NCBI GenBank assembly: GCA_019509785.1
Contig: JAEKLQ010000022.1
Span: 124,001 to 188,000 of the forward strand
Reading direction: 5' to 3'
Source of the DNA: Fibrobacterota bacterium
Lineage (GTDB): Bacteria; Fibrobacterota; Fibrobacteria; UBA11236
Length of the DNA: 64,000 nt
Program-made: the position numbers and the translations under genes
In this document: positions 1 to 8,428 of the stretch, in pieces
How positions within the stretch are numbered: position 1 is the stretch's first letter
How the letters are laid out: each line of letters starts with the position of its first letter
The notes under the pieces: model-generated
What the model was told of the DNA's origin: nothing
What the model saw: only the letters and a program-made list of their open reading frames with translations
The model's database searches: none

Positions 1-2016
1 CCAGCTGGCGCCAAGAAATCCCCCCTGCCGGTTTTCGTAGAACCCATGTTGGCCACTCTCGCCGATGAACCCTTCGATCATCCCGATTGGGTGTTCGAAA
101 GCAAGTTCGACGGTTGGCGCGCCCTGGCGCGCGTGGACGCGAGCAGCCTCCATCTCATCTCGCGCAACCGGCACAGCCTGGACGATATGTTTCCCGAACT
201 GCTGGCCCGCGATAGCCTCAAGGCCAAGTCCTGCCTCATCGACGGGGAAATCGTGGCCCTGGATGATCAAGGCGCGCCGCGTTTCCAATTGCTGCAGAAC
301 CGATTGAAAGGGAAAGGCCGCGATAGCGCGGGCATCATCGTTTATTACGCCTTCGATCTTTTGCATTTGGACGGCCAGGATCTGACCGGATGTACCCTAT
401 TGGAACGCAAGGCCTTGCTTAAGCGCATCCTGCCCGGGGGCGGCGCCTGGCGCTACTCGGAACATTTCGCCCGCGACGGGAAGGAAATCTTCCGTAATGC
501 GGTGAAGTTGGGCCTCGAAGGCATCGTGGCCAAACGCTCGGGTTCGGTTTACCGCGCCGGACGTTCGGATGACTGGCTCAAGATAAAGTCCAAGCTCCGG
601 CAGGAAATCGTGATCTGCGGCTATACCGAGCCGCGCCGTAGCCGCATCCTGTTCGGATCCCTGGTCGCAGGCCTGTACGGCGGAGGCGAACTCCGCTTCG
701 CCGGCCATGTAGGCGGCGGCTTCAACGCCAAGCTGCTGAAGGAGGTCCACGGGTTCATGAAGCCCCTGGAAACCGCCAAGTGCCCCTTCGCCACGGTCCC
801 CAAAACCAATGAGAAGGTGCAATGGATCAAGCCCAAATTGGTGGCCGAAGTCGAATTCGCCGAGTGGACCGAAGACGGACGCATGCGCCAGCCCATATTC
901 ATGGGGCTGCGCCCGGATAAGGATCCGAAGGCGTGCGTGCGTGAATTCGCCCGGCCCACCGACGAGGTGGTGGAGGAAGCGGAAGCCGGGCGCGAACGGG
1001 CCGAAGGCGGGACCCGGTCCAAGGCGGGCGGCTCCAAGGCGGGCGGACGCGGCGCCAAGGGAGGCCATAAAGGCGCCGGGCCTAAAACCTCGAAGACCCG
1101 GAAACGGCAACCGGATCGCCAGGGTAACACCCAGGATACCCCCGGGATCACCCATCCCGACAAGGTCTACTGGCCCCGCGACGGATACACCAAGGGCGAT
1201 CTCATCGCCTACTACGATGCGGTTTCCGATTGGATCCTGCCGCATCTCAAGGACCGTCCCCTGATCCTGAAGCGCTTCCCGAACGGCATCGGCAAACCGG
1301 CCTTCTTCCAGCATGACGTGAAATCCGCCCCGTCCTTCGTGACGCGCGCCCCCCTGAAGGAAGAGGACGGAAGCCTGGTGCATTATGCGCTTTGCCAGAA
1401 TAGAGAGTCTCTGCTCTGGTTGGCCAACATGGGCGTTATACCGCAGAACCCCTGGCTCTCGCGCCTGCCCCATCCCGAGCGGCCCGATTTCGCGGTCTTC
1501 GATCTGGACCCGCAGGACAGCGTGCCTTTTCCGGAAGTCTGCTCCTCGGCCTTATTTATCAAGGAAGTGCTCGACGGCCTGGGCCTTTCGGCCTGGGTCA
1601 AGACCTCCGGGTCGCGCGGTATCCATATCTACGTGCCCTTGAAGCCGCGCTACGATTTCACCCAAGGCCTGGCCTTCGCCGAAATGATCGGGGCCTATGC
1701 GGCCAAGCTGAAACCGGATACCTTCACGGTGGAACGCAGCATCAAGGCGCGCCCCAAGGGCCGCATCTACCTGGATTGCATGCAGAATTCGCGCGGCAAA
1801 TCGGTGGCCTCGGTGTATTCGGTCCGCGAAAAGCCGGGCGCCCCCGTGAGCGCCGCCTTGGAATGGGGCGAGTTGAAGAAGAAGTTCGCCATGGAAGACT
1901 TCAACATGAAGACCATGCCCAAGCGCCTGGAGAGGAAGGGGGATCTCTTCGCGGATGCGCTGAAGCAGGGGAACGCCATGGACGGGGCGTTGAAGAAGCT
2001 GGGGAAGTTATTGTAG
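1..2016 (+). CDS. ligD: DNA ligase D, ligase and polymerase domains (5' partial)
   Basis: ATP-dependent ligase/primase-polymerase of bacterial non-homologous end joining. Counting from the ATG at 46, the adenylation motif KFDGWR lies at residues 20-25 (Lys20 the likely nucleophile), EGIVAKR near 155 and WLKIKSKL near 178, followed by an OB fold to about 290. A Lys/Gly-rich linker (about 305-370) leads to the LigD polymerase domain, which shows FDLDP (metal-binding aspartates) and TSGSRGIHIYVP. The reading frame stays open to base 1, and the residues before the ATG match the usual lead-in to the ligase domain. The gene therefore almost certainly starts outside the window, perhaps with a phosphoesterase domain. 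Domain order Lig-Pol is the Pseudomonas-like arrangement. No Ku gene is visible here. Confidence 0.93.
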   Translation, partial: PAGAKKSPLPVFVEPMLATLADEPFDHPDWVFESKFDGWRALARVDASSLHLISRNRHSLDDMFPELLARDSLKAKSCLIDGEIVALDDQGAPRFQLLQNRLKGKGRDSAGIIVYYAFDLLHLDGQDLTGCTLLERKALLKRILPGGGAWRYSEHFARDGKEIFRNAVKLGLEGIVAKRSGSVYRAGRSDDWLKIKSKLRQEIVICGYTEPRRSRILFGSLVAGLYGGGELRFAGHVGGGFNAKLLKEVHGFMKPLETAKCPFATVPKTNEKVQWIKPKLVAEVEFAEWTEDGRMRQPIFMGLRPDKDPKACVREFARPTDEVVEEAEAGRERAEGGTRSKAGGSKAGGRGAKGGHKGAGPKTSKTRKRQPDRQGNTQDTPGITHPDKVYWPRDGYTKGDLIAYYDAVSDWILPHLKDRPLILKRFPNGIGKPAFFQHDVKSAPSFVTRAPLKEEDGSLVHYALCQNRESLLWLANMGVIPQNPWLSRLPHPERPDFAVFDLDPQDSVPFPEVCSSALFIKEVLDGLGLSAWVKTSGSRGIHIYVPLKPRYDFTQGLAFAEMIGAYAAKLKPDTFTVERSIKARPKGRIYLDCMQNSRGKSVASVYSVREKPGAPVSAALEWGELKKKFAMEDFNMKTMPKRLERKGDLFADALKQGNAMDGALKKLGKLL

Positions 2017-2058
2017 CCGGGCCTCACGGAGCCCGCGGGAATTGCCTACCTTATTCCC

Positions 2059-3018
2059 ATGCCCGGCCTTCCTCCTCCCCGGCATGCCATCACTTCTTCC
2101 GCATCCCTGCGGCGCTTGTACTGGCTCATCATCGCCCATCCCCGCTTCGGCCTGCGCTGTCTACGGCTGCTTATAACCATCCTCAGGACCTATATTCTGC
2201 CCCAATACACCGCCCATCGGCGGCACCGGGTCGCCCTGGATATGGAGCTGGATGCGGCCGTTCCCTTCGATGAGACGTGGCTTGCGAGTTACCTGGGTTT
2301 CGTCCGCCTATGGCAGGGATCCCTCGGCTGGCTCCATCTGCGCTTCGGCGATCGCGCCCTGCCCGAAATGGAAGGCTTTATCGAGGGCTTGGGAATCTTG
2401 TTCCGGGAAGCCTGGAAGGTATTCACCGTGCGCGATTCCACCGTGGCCAACCGGCCCGGTCCGCGCTTCCGGGCCGACTCCCTGCTGATCCATGCGTTCG
2501 ATCGGAACGCTTACTGCTTCCCTTCCCTGCACGTGATGATCGTGCGTTACAATCATCTTCGCCTCGCCGCGGCGGTGGCGCGCTTGGGCGGCGGGGCCGA
2601 TGCATACGCCGCCGAGATGGCTTTCCTGGAGGAGCGCGCCCTGCGCATCGTCGAATCCATCGTGCATGTGAAGCAGCATAGCTTGAGCGATATACCCGCG
2701 GCCCTATTCCTCCTGAACGCCCTGGGCGGCCTGGAAGGCATACCGGAAGCCGACCGCGAAAGCAATTTGCGCTTTCTGGATCGCCTCTTTCTCCAGGGTG
2801 AGCACGACCGCCATGGCCGGCGGATCCGGGAATTCATGCGCGCCCTGTACGAGCGGCTGCATTCCGCGCGCGCCTCGGGACGCGGTCCGCACGAGGCCTT
2901 GGCCGGATTCCTGGAGCGGTACGAGGAGGAAGTGGCCGAATTGCTGCGTACCGGAGCGGCCGAAATGCCGGCCGCCGACGCCGGGCCCGGATCGGGCGCG
3001 GATCCGCGCCGGGACTAA
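2059..3018 (+). CDS. PAP2-like (inositol phosphorylceramide synthase-like) phosphatase-fold protein
   Basis: A 319-residue protein I cannot name. It carries FPSLHVMI near residue 155 and VHVKQHSLSDIPAALFLL near 205. This pairing resembles the PSxH and HxxxD halves of the PAP2/AUR1 active site, where the family usually reads KQHYxIDVxAG. Here the second His-to-Asp spacing is kept (HSLSD) but the flanking segments are much less hydrophobic than in membrane PAP2 enzymes. The N-terminus has one amphipathic or hydrophobic stretch (about 20-45) and the C-terminus is acidic and Pro/Gly-rich. It starts 42 bases after ligD and overlaps the convergent DTW gene by 4 bases. No clear Shine-Dalgarno precedes the ATG. 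The PAP2 relationship is inferred from motifs only. Confidence 0.6.
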   Translation: MPGLPPPRHAITSSASLRRLYWLIIAHPRFGLRCLRLLITILRTYILPQYTAHRRHRVALDMELDAAVPFDETWLASYLGFVRLWQGSLGWLHLRFGDRALPEMEGFIEGLGILFREAWKVFTVRDSTVANRPGPRFRADSLLIHAFDRNAYCFPSLHVMIVRYNHLRLAAAVARLGGGADAYAAEMAFLEERALRIVESIVHVKQHSLSDIPAALFLLNALGGLEGIPEADRESNLRFLDRLFLQGEHDRHGRRIREFMRALYERLHSARASGRGPHEALAGFLERYEEEVAELLRTGAAEMPAADAGPGSGADPRRD

Positions 3019-3794
3019 TCCCGCAGGAAAATCCCGCGCGCGTTGGCCCGTTTGCGGCGCTCAGCCCGGGTCGTATAGCCGGTTTTGCTTTCGCGATACC
3101 TGTTCAAGGACGGATCGGCCGCGCAGCGCAGCGAGAATTCGATCATGGAACGGAACACGTCCATGAGGGTATCCTGCGGCCGGCCCGGCAAGGATTCCAG
3201 TCCGCGGCGATCGGATTCGTCCAGGAAACGGTGGATGGATTCCAAGGTCGAAAGGCACCAGGGGGCGGGCTGCTCCTTGATTTCGAAAACCGATTCCCCC
3301 GCGGGCGCGAAGGAGATGCGGGGCAGGGCCCGGATATTATGCGATAGGGTCATCATCTTCTTGGCGCATTGCCAGGTCCCGTCGATGAGGAACACCGTCA
3401 GGCGCCGGCCCGCTTCCGCCTCCCGTAACAAAGGGGTTACGTCCCCTCGGGAAATGTCCAGCGCCTTTTCCCCGGGATAGAGGACCATGCACAGGTTGGC
3501 GGGATCGGATATCAGGGCGTTGACGCGCGCATCCGCGGTAAAATCCACGCCCACGATGATCTCCGAATCCAGCATGGCCGCATGGGTCAGGCGCCCGGTC
3601 CCCAGGCGCTCCCGCCTGGCTTCCTTGGGATGCATGAGCAGGACGAAAAGGGTGCGGGTGGCGAAGGGCCGGATCCAGGGGCAACGGCACAGATGCGGCA
3701 GCCAATGGCAGCGGTAGCAGAGGCGCTCGCGGGGGTAATCGGGGGCTTGTTCGACGAGGGCCCGTTTGCGGGCGAGATAGGCGGCTTTGTCCAC
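3015..3794 (-). CDS. DTW domain protein, tRNA-uridine aminocarboxypropyltransferase (TapT/YfiP type)
   Basis: DTW-domain enzymes transfer the 3-amino-3-carboxypropyl group of S-adenosylmethionine to a tRNA uridine (acp3U). Seen here: an N-terminal zinc-ribbon-like CYRCHWLPHLCRC, then FVLLMHPKEARRERLGTG (a family hallmark), LYPGE, the eponymous DGTW in LIDGTWQCAKKM, and STLESIH near the C-terminus. Length (259 residues) fits the family. The start appears to be GTG, as no ATG lies nearby in frame. The gene is convergent with the PAP2-like gene and divergent from the sigma factor gene 38 bases away. Confidence 0.88.
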   Translation of the reverse strand: MDKAAYLARKRALVEQAPDYPRERLCYRCHWLPHLCRCPWIRPFATRTLFVLLMHPKEARRERLGTGRLTHAAMLDSEIIVGVDFTADARVNALISDPANLCMVLYPGEKALDISRGDVTPLLREAEAGRRLTVFLIDGTWQCAKKMMTLSHNIRALPRISFAPAGESVFEIKEQPAPWCLSTLESIHRFLDESDRRGLESLPGRPQDTLMDVFRSMIEFSLRCAADPSLNRYRESKTGYTTRAERRKRANARGIFLRD

Positions 3795-3816
3795 GGGATA
3801 AAGTTAGCAACCCGTC

Positions 3817-3832
3817 TTGATATATTTGGACC
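3817..3832 (+). promoter_or_regulatory. Possible leaderless promoter of the ECF sigma factor gene
   Basis: The sequence TTGATATATT is followed after six bases by the ATG at 3833. If TATATT (3821-3826) is a -10 element, transcription would begin at or beside the start codon. No Shine-Dalgarno is present. The same ten bases sit four bases before an ATG at 11556. Inference only. Confidence 0.3.
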
Positions 3833-5131
3833 ATGGCCTCTCCGACCCCCGTCGAACGCACCCTGGCCGCCGTATGGCGCATGGAATCGCCGCGCATCAT
3901 CGCCGCCATCGCCCGCATCCTCGGGGACGTAGGGCTGGCGGAGGAATGCGCGCAGGAGGCCCTCCTTTCCGCCTTGGAGAAATGGCCCTGCGAGGGGCTG
4001 CCCGATAATCCCGCCGCCTGGCTGACCACGGCCGCCAAGCATCGCGCCCTGGATCGCTTGCGTTCCGAAAAGCTCCACCATGAAAAGCATTTGGCCCTGG
4101 GACGGGAACTGGACGAAGCGGCCGATCGCGCCGAGGCCGATCTGGACGAGGCCCTCGACGATCCCATCGGGGACGATATGCTGCGCCTCATCTTCACGGC
4201 CTGCCATCCGGTACTTTCGACCGAAGCGCGCACGGCCCTCACCCTACGCCTGGTGGGCGGCCTCGCCACCGACGAGATCGCCCGCGCCTTCCTGGTCCCC
4301 GAAGCCACCATGGCCCAACGCATCGTGCGCGCCAAGCGCGCCCTGGCCGAAGCCAAGGTTCCCTTCGAGGTCCCGCGCGGCGAAGATTTCGCCACCCGCC
4401 TGGCGTCGGTCCTGGAGGTCATCTACCTCATCTTCAACGAAGGCTATTCCGCCACGTCGGGCGGGGATTGGATGCGCCCGGCCCTCTGCGAAGACGCCCT
4501 GCGCCTGGGCCGCGTCCTGCAGGGCTTGGCGCCGCAGGAATCGGAGGTCCATGGCCTGGCGGCATTGATGGAGATCCAGGCGTCGCGGACGGCGGCCCGC
4601 ATCGGGCCGAAGGGGGAGGTCATCCCTTTGACGGAACAGAACCGCGCGGCCTGGGATCGCTTGCTGATCCAACGGGGACTGGACGCCTTGGCCCGCGCGG
4701 AAAACGTAGGGCCCGGCCTCGGCCCGTACGGACTGCAAGGCGCCATCGCCGCCTGCCATGCGCGCGCGCGGACCGCGGCGGAGACCGACTGGGCCCTCAT
4801 CGCCTCCAACTACGAGTCCCTGGCCAAGATCGCGCCTTCGCCCGTGGTGGATCTCAATCGCGCGGTGGCGCTGGCCTACGCCTATGGGCCCCGGATTGGG
4901 CTGGAGGCGGTCGAGCGTCTTTCCGGGGAACCCGCGCTGAAAGGCTATTATCTGCTGCCCGCGGTGCGCGGGGACTTGCTGTACAAACTGGGACGCTTCG
5001 GGGACGCCGCGGGGGAATTCGCGCGCGCGGCGGATCTGACGCGCAATGAAAAGGAACAGGCCTTCCTCAGGGCGCGCGCGGAGGCCTGCATGTGGGGCAA
5101 AGGGCCAGGTAGTCCCGATGGAGCGGCCTGA
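3833..5131 (+). CDS. ECF sigma factor, ECF42 type with DUF6596/TPR-like C-terminal region
   Basis: RNA polymerase sigma factor. Residues 1-80 form sigma region 2 (AEECAQEALLSALEKWP, WLTTAAKHRALDRLRSEK). Residues about 125-190 form region 4 with a helix-turn-helix (LATDEIARAFLVPEATMAQRI). The remaining 240 residues are the long helical, TPR-like extension typical of ECF42, including the conserved IYLIFNEGYSAT segment. ECF42 factors lack a classical anti-sigma factor and are usually encoded beside YCII/DGPF proteins. Here the immediate convergent neighbour is instead a VOC/PhnB protein, and a YCII protein lies 17 kb away (21974-22408). The C-terminal extension is thought to regulate activity. 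Confidence 0.92.
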   Translation: MASPTPVERTLAAVWRMESPRIIAAIARILGDVGLAEECAQEALLSALEKWPCEGLPDNPAAWLTTAAKHRALDRLRSEKLHHEKHLALGRELDEAADRAEADLDEALDDPIGDDMLRLIFTACHPVLSTEARTALTLRLVGGLATDEIARAFLVPEATMAQRIVRAKRALAEAKVPFEVPRGEDFATRLASVLEVIYLIFNEGYSATSGGDWMRPALCEDALRLGRVLQGLAPQESEVHGLAALMEIQASRTAARIGPKGEVIPLTEQNRAAWDRLLIQRGLDALARAENVGPGLGPYGLQGAIAACHARARTAAETDWALIASNYESLAKIAPSPVVDLNRAVALAYAYGPRIGLEAVERLSGEPALKGYYLLPAVRGDLLYKLGRFGDAAGEFARAADLTRNEKEQAFLRARAEACMWGKGPGSPDGAA

Positions 5132-5143
5132 TGGCCGCGCCGG

Positions 5144-5560
5144 TCAGGGTTGTTGTTTCGGGCAGTTCAGCATCCAGTTGATGCCGTATTTGTCGGTGAG
5201 CATGCCGAAGCGGGCGCCCCAGAAGGTATCCTGCAAGGGCATTCCGATCTCGCCGCCTTCGCTTAGGCCTTTCCAAACCGCGTCCTGTTCTTTGCCGTCG
5301 CCGAACTCCAGCAGCAATTTGGTGTTAGTGCCGGCCTTGACCGGGTTTTGCGGATTGCCGGAGGAAGCGGTGAATCGGACAGCGCCGGCCTTGAACACGG
5401 CATGCACGACTTCGTCACGGAGGGGAGGCGGAACGTCCAACTTCGCATCGGAGTAAGTCTGGATGCTTTCGATTTCGCCGCGTAGGGCTTGCTTGTAAAA
5501 CCCGAGCGCCTCGCGGGTTTTGCCAGGCTGGAAATTGAGGTGGGGCGTAAGCGACTTCAT
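5144..5560 (-). CDS. VOC family protein (PhnB / glyoxalase-like)
   Basis: A 138-residue member of the vicinal oxygen chelate superfamily, PhnB subgroup. It starts with the typical LTPHLNFQPGKTREALGFYK and ends with FWGARFGMLTDKYGINWMLN, the usual closing strand. These proteins are homodimeric metal-binding folds; the substrate of this subgroup is usually unknown. It is convergent with the ECF42 gene with 12 bases between the stops. VOC/PhnB and YCII proteins are both common partners of ECF41/42 sigma factors, so a functional link is plausible but not shown. Confidence 0.85.
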   Translation of the reverse strand: MKSLTPHLNFQPGKTREALGFYKQALRGEIESIQTYSDAKLDVPPPLRDEVVHAVFKAGAVRFTASSGNPQNPVKAGTNTKLLLEFGDGKEQDAVWKGLSEGGEIGMPLQDTFWGARFGMLTDKYGINWMLNCPKQQP

Positions 5561-5618
5561 GGTATGCGTCCTTCCCGGATGGTTCCGGGAATATAAATTC
5601 CCGCAACCGTTGCGGGGA

Positions 5619-6422
5619 TCACGAAACGGATTCGGCGCTGTAACGGGCGATCAGGCCCGTGCGAATGGCGCGCCGGTAGGTGATCCGGAAGAAGCCGATG
5701 GCCAAAGCCGCGTAGAATGCGGTCAAGGCCCCTCCCGCCAGGAGAGGCGTCCAGGCCAAACGCCCGCCGCCCACCACCGAACGCAGGCCTTCGAAGACGT
5801 AGGAGGGCGGAACCAGGTAGGAAATGGCGCGCATCCATCCCGGCAGGCTGGACATGGGATAGAAGACGGCGGCGAAGGGCCCCAGGGTGGCCGGGATCAT
5901 CCAGATGAACCATTCCGACGCGGGACCCAGGCGCAACACCAGTCCCGCCCCGAACACGCCCAGGGAAATGCCGGTGAAGAAGAGGATGAGGAGATAGGGA
6001 AAGGAGAGCGCGCCCAAGGCGAAGAACGGCAGGCCGAAGACCGTGGTCGCCATCGCCAGCATGACGAGGAGCCCGACCAGGCTGGTGGCGATGCTCGTGA
6101 GCATCAGGCCGGCGAGATACTCCCCCACGGTGAGCGGGGTGGCGAAGAAGTTGAGGAAGTTGCGCGACCACACGTCTTCGAGAAAGGCGGTGGTGACGCC
6201 TTGGGCCACGCGCACCAGGAAATCCCACAGCAGCACGGCTCCCAAAAGGCGGGGTACGAAATTGAGCGGCGAGCCCGCCACCGAGTCGAGGTAACGCGAA
6301 AGGAACCCCCAGGTGAGCATATCGATGGCGACCCAGGCGAACAATGGCAAGAAGCGCGCGAAGGTGCCCCGGATGAGATAGTACTGGCGCAGTACGACGG
6401 CCAAGACGCGCGCGGCCGACAT
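5619..6422 (-). CDS. ABC-2 type exporter permease
   Basis: A 267-residue integral membrane protein with about six hydrophobic segments and the ABC2_membrane layout, including a proline- and glycine-rich loop near IPATLGPFAAVFYPMSSLPG, characteristic of drug/polysaccharide ABC-2 permeases. It is the second gene of a two-gene operon: the ATPase stop and this ATG share one base (TGATG), implying translational coupling. The substrate cannot be told from sequence. Confidence 0.88.
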   Translation of the reverse strand: MSAARVLAVVLRQYYLIRGTFARFLPLFAWVAIDMLTWGFLSRYLDSVAGSPLNFVPRLLGAVLLWDFLVRVAQGVTTAFLEDVWSRNFLNFFATPLTVGEYLAGLMLTSIATSLVGLLVMLAMATTVFGLPFFALGALSFPYLLILFFTGISLGVFGAGLVLRLGPASEWFIWMIPATLGPFAAVFYPMSSLPGWMRAISYLVPPSYVFEGLRSVVGGGRLAWTPLLAGGALTAFYAALAIGFFRITYRRAIRTGLIARYSAESVS

Positions 6423-7162
6423 CAGGGAGCCTCCGGGATCAGGGACTCGCGGGCCAAGGCGATGAAGAGTTCTTCCAAGGTTTTCTTGCCATTGGCGGCG
6501 GGCAGCTTGCGGGGATCCCCTTCCAGCAGGATGCGGCCCTTGGAAATGAAGAGCACCCGATCGCAGACCTCCTCCACCTCGTACATGTTATGCGAGGTCC
6601 AGAGCACGCCGCCGGTGCCGGCGGCCGCGAAGGCGCGGATGCGCCGGCGGATGTCGCGGGCCATGGCGGGATCGAGCGAGGCCGTGGGCTCGTCGAGCAG
6701 GAGAAGGCGCGGGCGGTTGATCATGGCCTTCGCCAGCGACACGCGCGTCTGCTCCCCGGAGGACAGGACCCCGCATTTGGTATTCCGGAAACGGATCAGA
6801 TCGGATTCGGCCAGGGATTCCTCGATGCGGGCTTTGAGATCGGGCACGGAATAGATGAGGCCGAACACGCGCAGGTTCTGGTAGACGGTAAGATTGCCGG
6901 GTAGGGCCGCGTATACGGCCGCGAAGTTGGTGCGGTCCAGTGCCTGCGCCCGGTGCTTGCGCAGATCCATCCCTTCGATGGCGATGCTGCCCGACGTGGG
7001 TTCCAAAACCCCCAGCACCATGTTCAATGTGGTGGTCTTGCCCGCGCCGTTGGGTCCCAGCAGCCCTACGATTTCGCCGCTTTCGACCGCGAAGGAAACG
7101 TCGCGCACGGCGTCGACGTCGCCATAAGTCTTGCAAAGGCCTTGGGCCGAGAGTACGGGCAT
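6422..7162 (-). CDS. ABC transporter ATP-binding protein (ABC-2 exporter)
   Basis: A 246-residue nucleotide-binding subunit. Visible motifs: Walker A GLLGPNGAGKTTTLNMV (residues about 33-49), ABC signature LSSGEQTRVSLAKAM, Walker B LLLLDEPTASLD, and the switch histidine in WTSHNMYEVEEVCDRV. Its signature begins LSSGE rather than the consensus LSGGQ, which is tolerated in this subfamily. It pairs with the overlapping permease gene downstream. The ATG is the first possible start, immediately after the DUF1801 gene. Confidence 0.92.
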   Translation of the reverse strand: MPVLSAQGLCKTYGDVDAVRDVSFAVESGEIVGLLGPNGAGKTTTLNMVLGVLEPTSGSIAIEGMDLRKHRAQALDRTNFAAVYAALPGNLTVYQNLRVFGLIYSVPDLKARIEESLAESDLIRFRNTKCGVLSSGEQTRVSLAKAMINRPRLLLLDEPTASLDPAMARDIRRRIRAFAAAGTGGVLWTSHNMYEVEEVCDRVLFISKGRILLEGDPRKLPAANGKKTLEELFIALARESLIPEAP

Positions 7163-7173
7163 GGCGGGCTAAG

Positions 7174-7593
7174 CTAGTTTTTCGCCATCTGCCGCAAGCG
7201 GACTTTTACCAACTTCTTCACCAATGCCGCCGGCAAAGGCGCATCGATGGGAAAGCGGATGGTACCCCGGCTGGTCGCATAGCCCTTCAGGTCTTGCGCG
7301 CAAACTTCGATCGGGTAGGAAGTCGGAAAGAAGGAAAGATGCGATTTCATGGCCGCGTAGTAGGCAACCACTCCGTCCGGATTCCGGAAAGCGGGCACGC
7401 CATAGCTGATGCATTCCTCGGCCCCGGGGAGGAGGGCTTTCAGGGTGCGGCGTAGCTTTTCCATGCCTGCGCGCTTCTCCTGGTCCAGGTTCGCGAAATA
7501 TTCCGCGACGGTGGGCGATCTCCCCGTCCTTCCCTTCGCGGGACCCTGGGCAGAGGGCCGTTTTCCGGTAGTCTTCTTCTTGCGCGCTGCCAT
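7174..7593 (-). CDS. DUF1801 / YdhG-like protein
   Basis: A 139-residue protein of the DUF1801 family (YdhG_co, frataxin-like fold in some members). Features: a Lys/Arg-rich N-terminus (MAARKKKTTGKR), TVAEYFANLDQEKRAGMEKLR, then EECISYGVPAFR and the closing GTIRFPIDAPLPAALVKKLV. The frame remains open far upstream, but that part runs antisense across the hemerythrin gene in another frame and looks non-coding, so I take the ATG at 7593. It lies 11 bases after the hemerythrin stop and 11 before the ABC ATPase start, so the genes may be cotranscribed. Function unknown. Confidence 0.85.
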   Translation of the reverse strand: MAARKKKTTGKRPSAQGPAKGRTGRSPTVAEYFANLDQEKRAGMEKLRRTLKALLPGAEECISYGVPAFRNPDGVVAYYAAMKSHLSFFPTSYPIEVCAQDLKGYATSRGTIRFPIDAPLPAALVKKLVKVRLRQMAKN

Positions 7594-7604
7594 AACGAAG
7601 TCCC

Positions 7605-8033
7605 TTATCGGCCGGCCGCGGCCCTCTTTAATTCCTCCGAGGTAATAATATAAGGAACGTATTTCTTGTCGTCTCCCAGGATGTGCCGCGTAAGCCACAC
7701 CCTGAAAAAGTTGCAGAGCCTTCCGGCGGTGGCCGTATTCGGGGCTTTCAGATATTTGCGCGCCAACCCATCCATGACATGCAACAGTTCGCGATGGGTG
7801 CGCATATGATCCTTGATATGGGGAAACCGGGCCTGGCGCATCAGCTCCTCTTCGTCCTGGAAATGGTTTACGGTAAGCGTGAGAAGCCGGCCGAGGGCGC
7901 CGCGCGCCTGATCGTGCTCCTCGTTCGACTGGCACAGGTAATATTCGTGCATCGCGCACATGAGGCCTTTGTGTTGCCCATCGATGTCGGGGACTCCGAC
8001 CGTGTAAAGCGGACTCCATACGAAGCTATTCAT
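7605..8033 (-). CDS. Bacteriohemerythrin
   Basis: A 142-residue single-domain hemerythrin, a di-iron oxygen-binding four-helix bundle. Ligand pattern seen: H in IDGQHKGL (about residue 20), H59-F-x-x-E-E in NHFQDEEELM, HIKDHMRTH, and the terminal WLTRHILGDDKKYVPY. These supply the five His and two carboxylates of the family. It likely stores or senses O2 in the cytoplasm and supports a microaerobic or oxygen-fluctuating lifestyle. The ATG follows an AGGG-like ribosome site. It is divergent from the XRE-thioredoxin operon. Confidence 0.92.
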   Translation of the reverse strand: MNSFVWSPLYTVGVPDIDGQHKGLMCAMHEYYLCQSNEEHDQARGALGRLLTLTVNHFQDEEELMRQARFPHIKDHMRTHRELLHVMDGLARKYLKAPNTATAGRLCNFFRVWLTRHILGDDKKYVPYIITSEELKRAAAGR

Positions 8034-8109
8034 GGTGGGCCCTCGGAACCGAGTATAAGGGAGGGGCGATCATCGAAAGGGAGGATTGCCATAGTGGCGG
8101 AAAATCTCC

Positions 8110-8150
8110 TTGACTTATATAGCGTTTGTGCTATATTATAGCATAGGTGA
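8110..8150 (+). promoter_or_regulatory. Promoter with embedded palindromic operator for the XRE-thioredoxin operon
   Basis: A sigma-70-like -35 TTGACT (8110-8115) and -10 TATATT (8132-8137, 16-base spacer) frame an inverted repeat. ATATAGC (8117-8123) and GCTATAT (8130-8136) are separated by six bases. A third half-site, TATAGC, follows at 8137-8142. The ribosome site AGGTGA (8145-8150) ends six bases before the ATG. The operator overlaps both core promoter elements, so binding would block transcription. Autoregulation by the small XRE protein encoded next is the obvious inference. Confidence 0.65.
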
Positions 8151-8156
8151 TATAAA

Positions 8157-8420
8157 ATGCCCTTCGCAGCCCAGAAAATTCGAGAATTCAGGCAGAAAGT
8201 AGGCCTCACCCAAGTCGGCCTCGCGGCGGTTTTGCAGGTCCCCCAATGCACTGTGGCCCGTTGGGAAACCGGTTTTTCCGTTCCCAGCGCCGAGCATATC
8301 GGCCTGATGTGCGATTTCGGTTACGTGAAGGGCGTTCGGCCGGATTTTTTCTTTCCCAATTTCAACCCGCTTCCAGTACGGCTGGAAGCATCGCTCACGG
8401 CGCAGCCGGTGGCGGAATAG
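8157..8420 (+). CDS. Small XRE-family HTH regulator
   Basis: An 87-residue protein that is almost entirely one Cro/C1-type helix-turn-helix: IREFRQKVGLTQVGLAAVL (helices 1-2) and VPQCTVARWETGFSVPSAEH (recognition helix and following turn). The tail of about 35 residues is Phe/Pro-rich (RPDFFFPNFNPLP) without a recognised ligand domain. Strong AGGTGA ribosome site. Eight bases separate its stop from the thioredoxin start, indicating an operon. A Cys in the recognition helix region (PQCTVAR) makes redox sensing conceivable next to a thioredoxin, but this is speculation. Confidence 0.85.
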   Translation: MPFAAQKIREFRQKVGLTQVGLAAVLQVPQCTVARWETGFSVPSAEHIGLMCDFGYVKGVRPDFFFPNFNPLPVRLEASLTAQPVAE

Positions 8421-8428
8421 GAGGCGGT

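Noticed and set aside
397-1473. Long minus-strand open frame inside ligD
   Set aside because: Antisense shadow of a high-GC gene; Gly/Ala/Arg-rich translation without any motif, and ligD on the other strand has clear domains.
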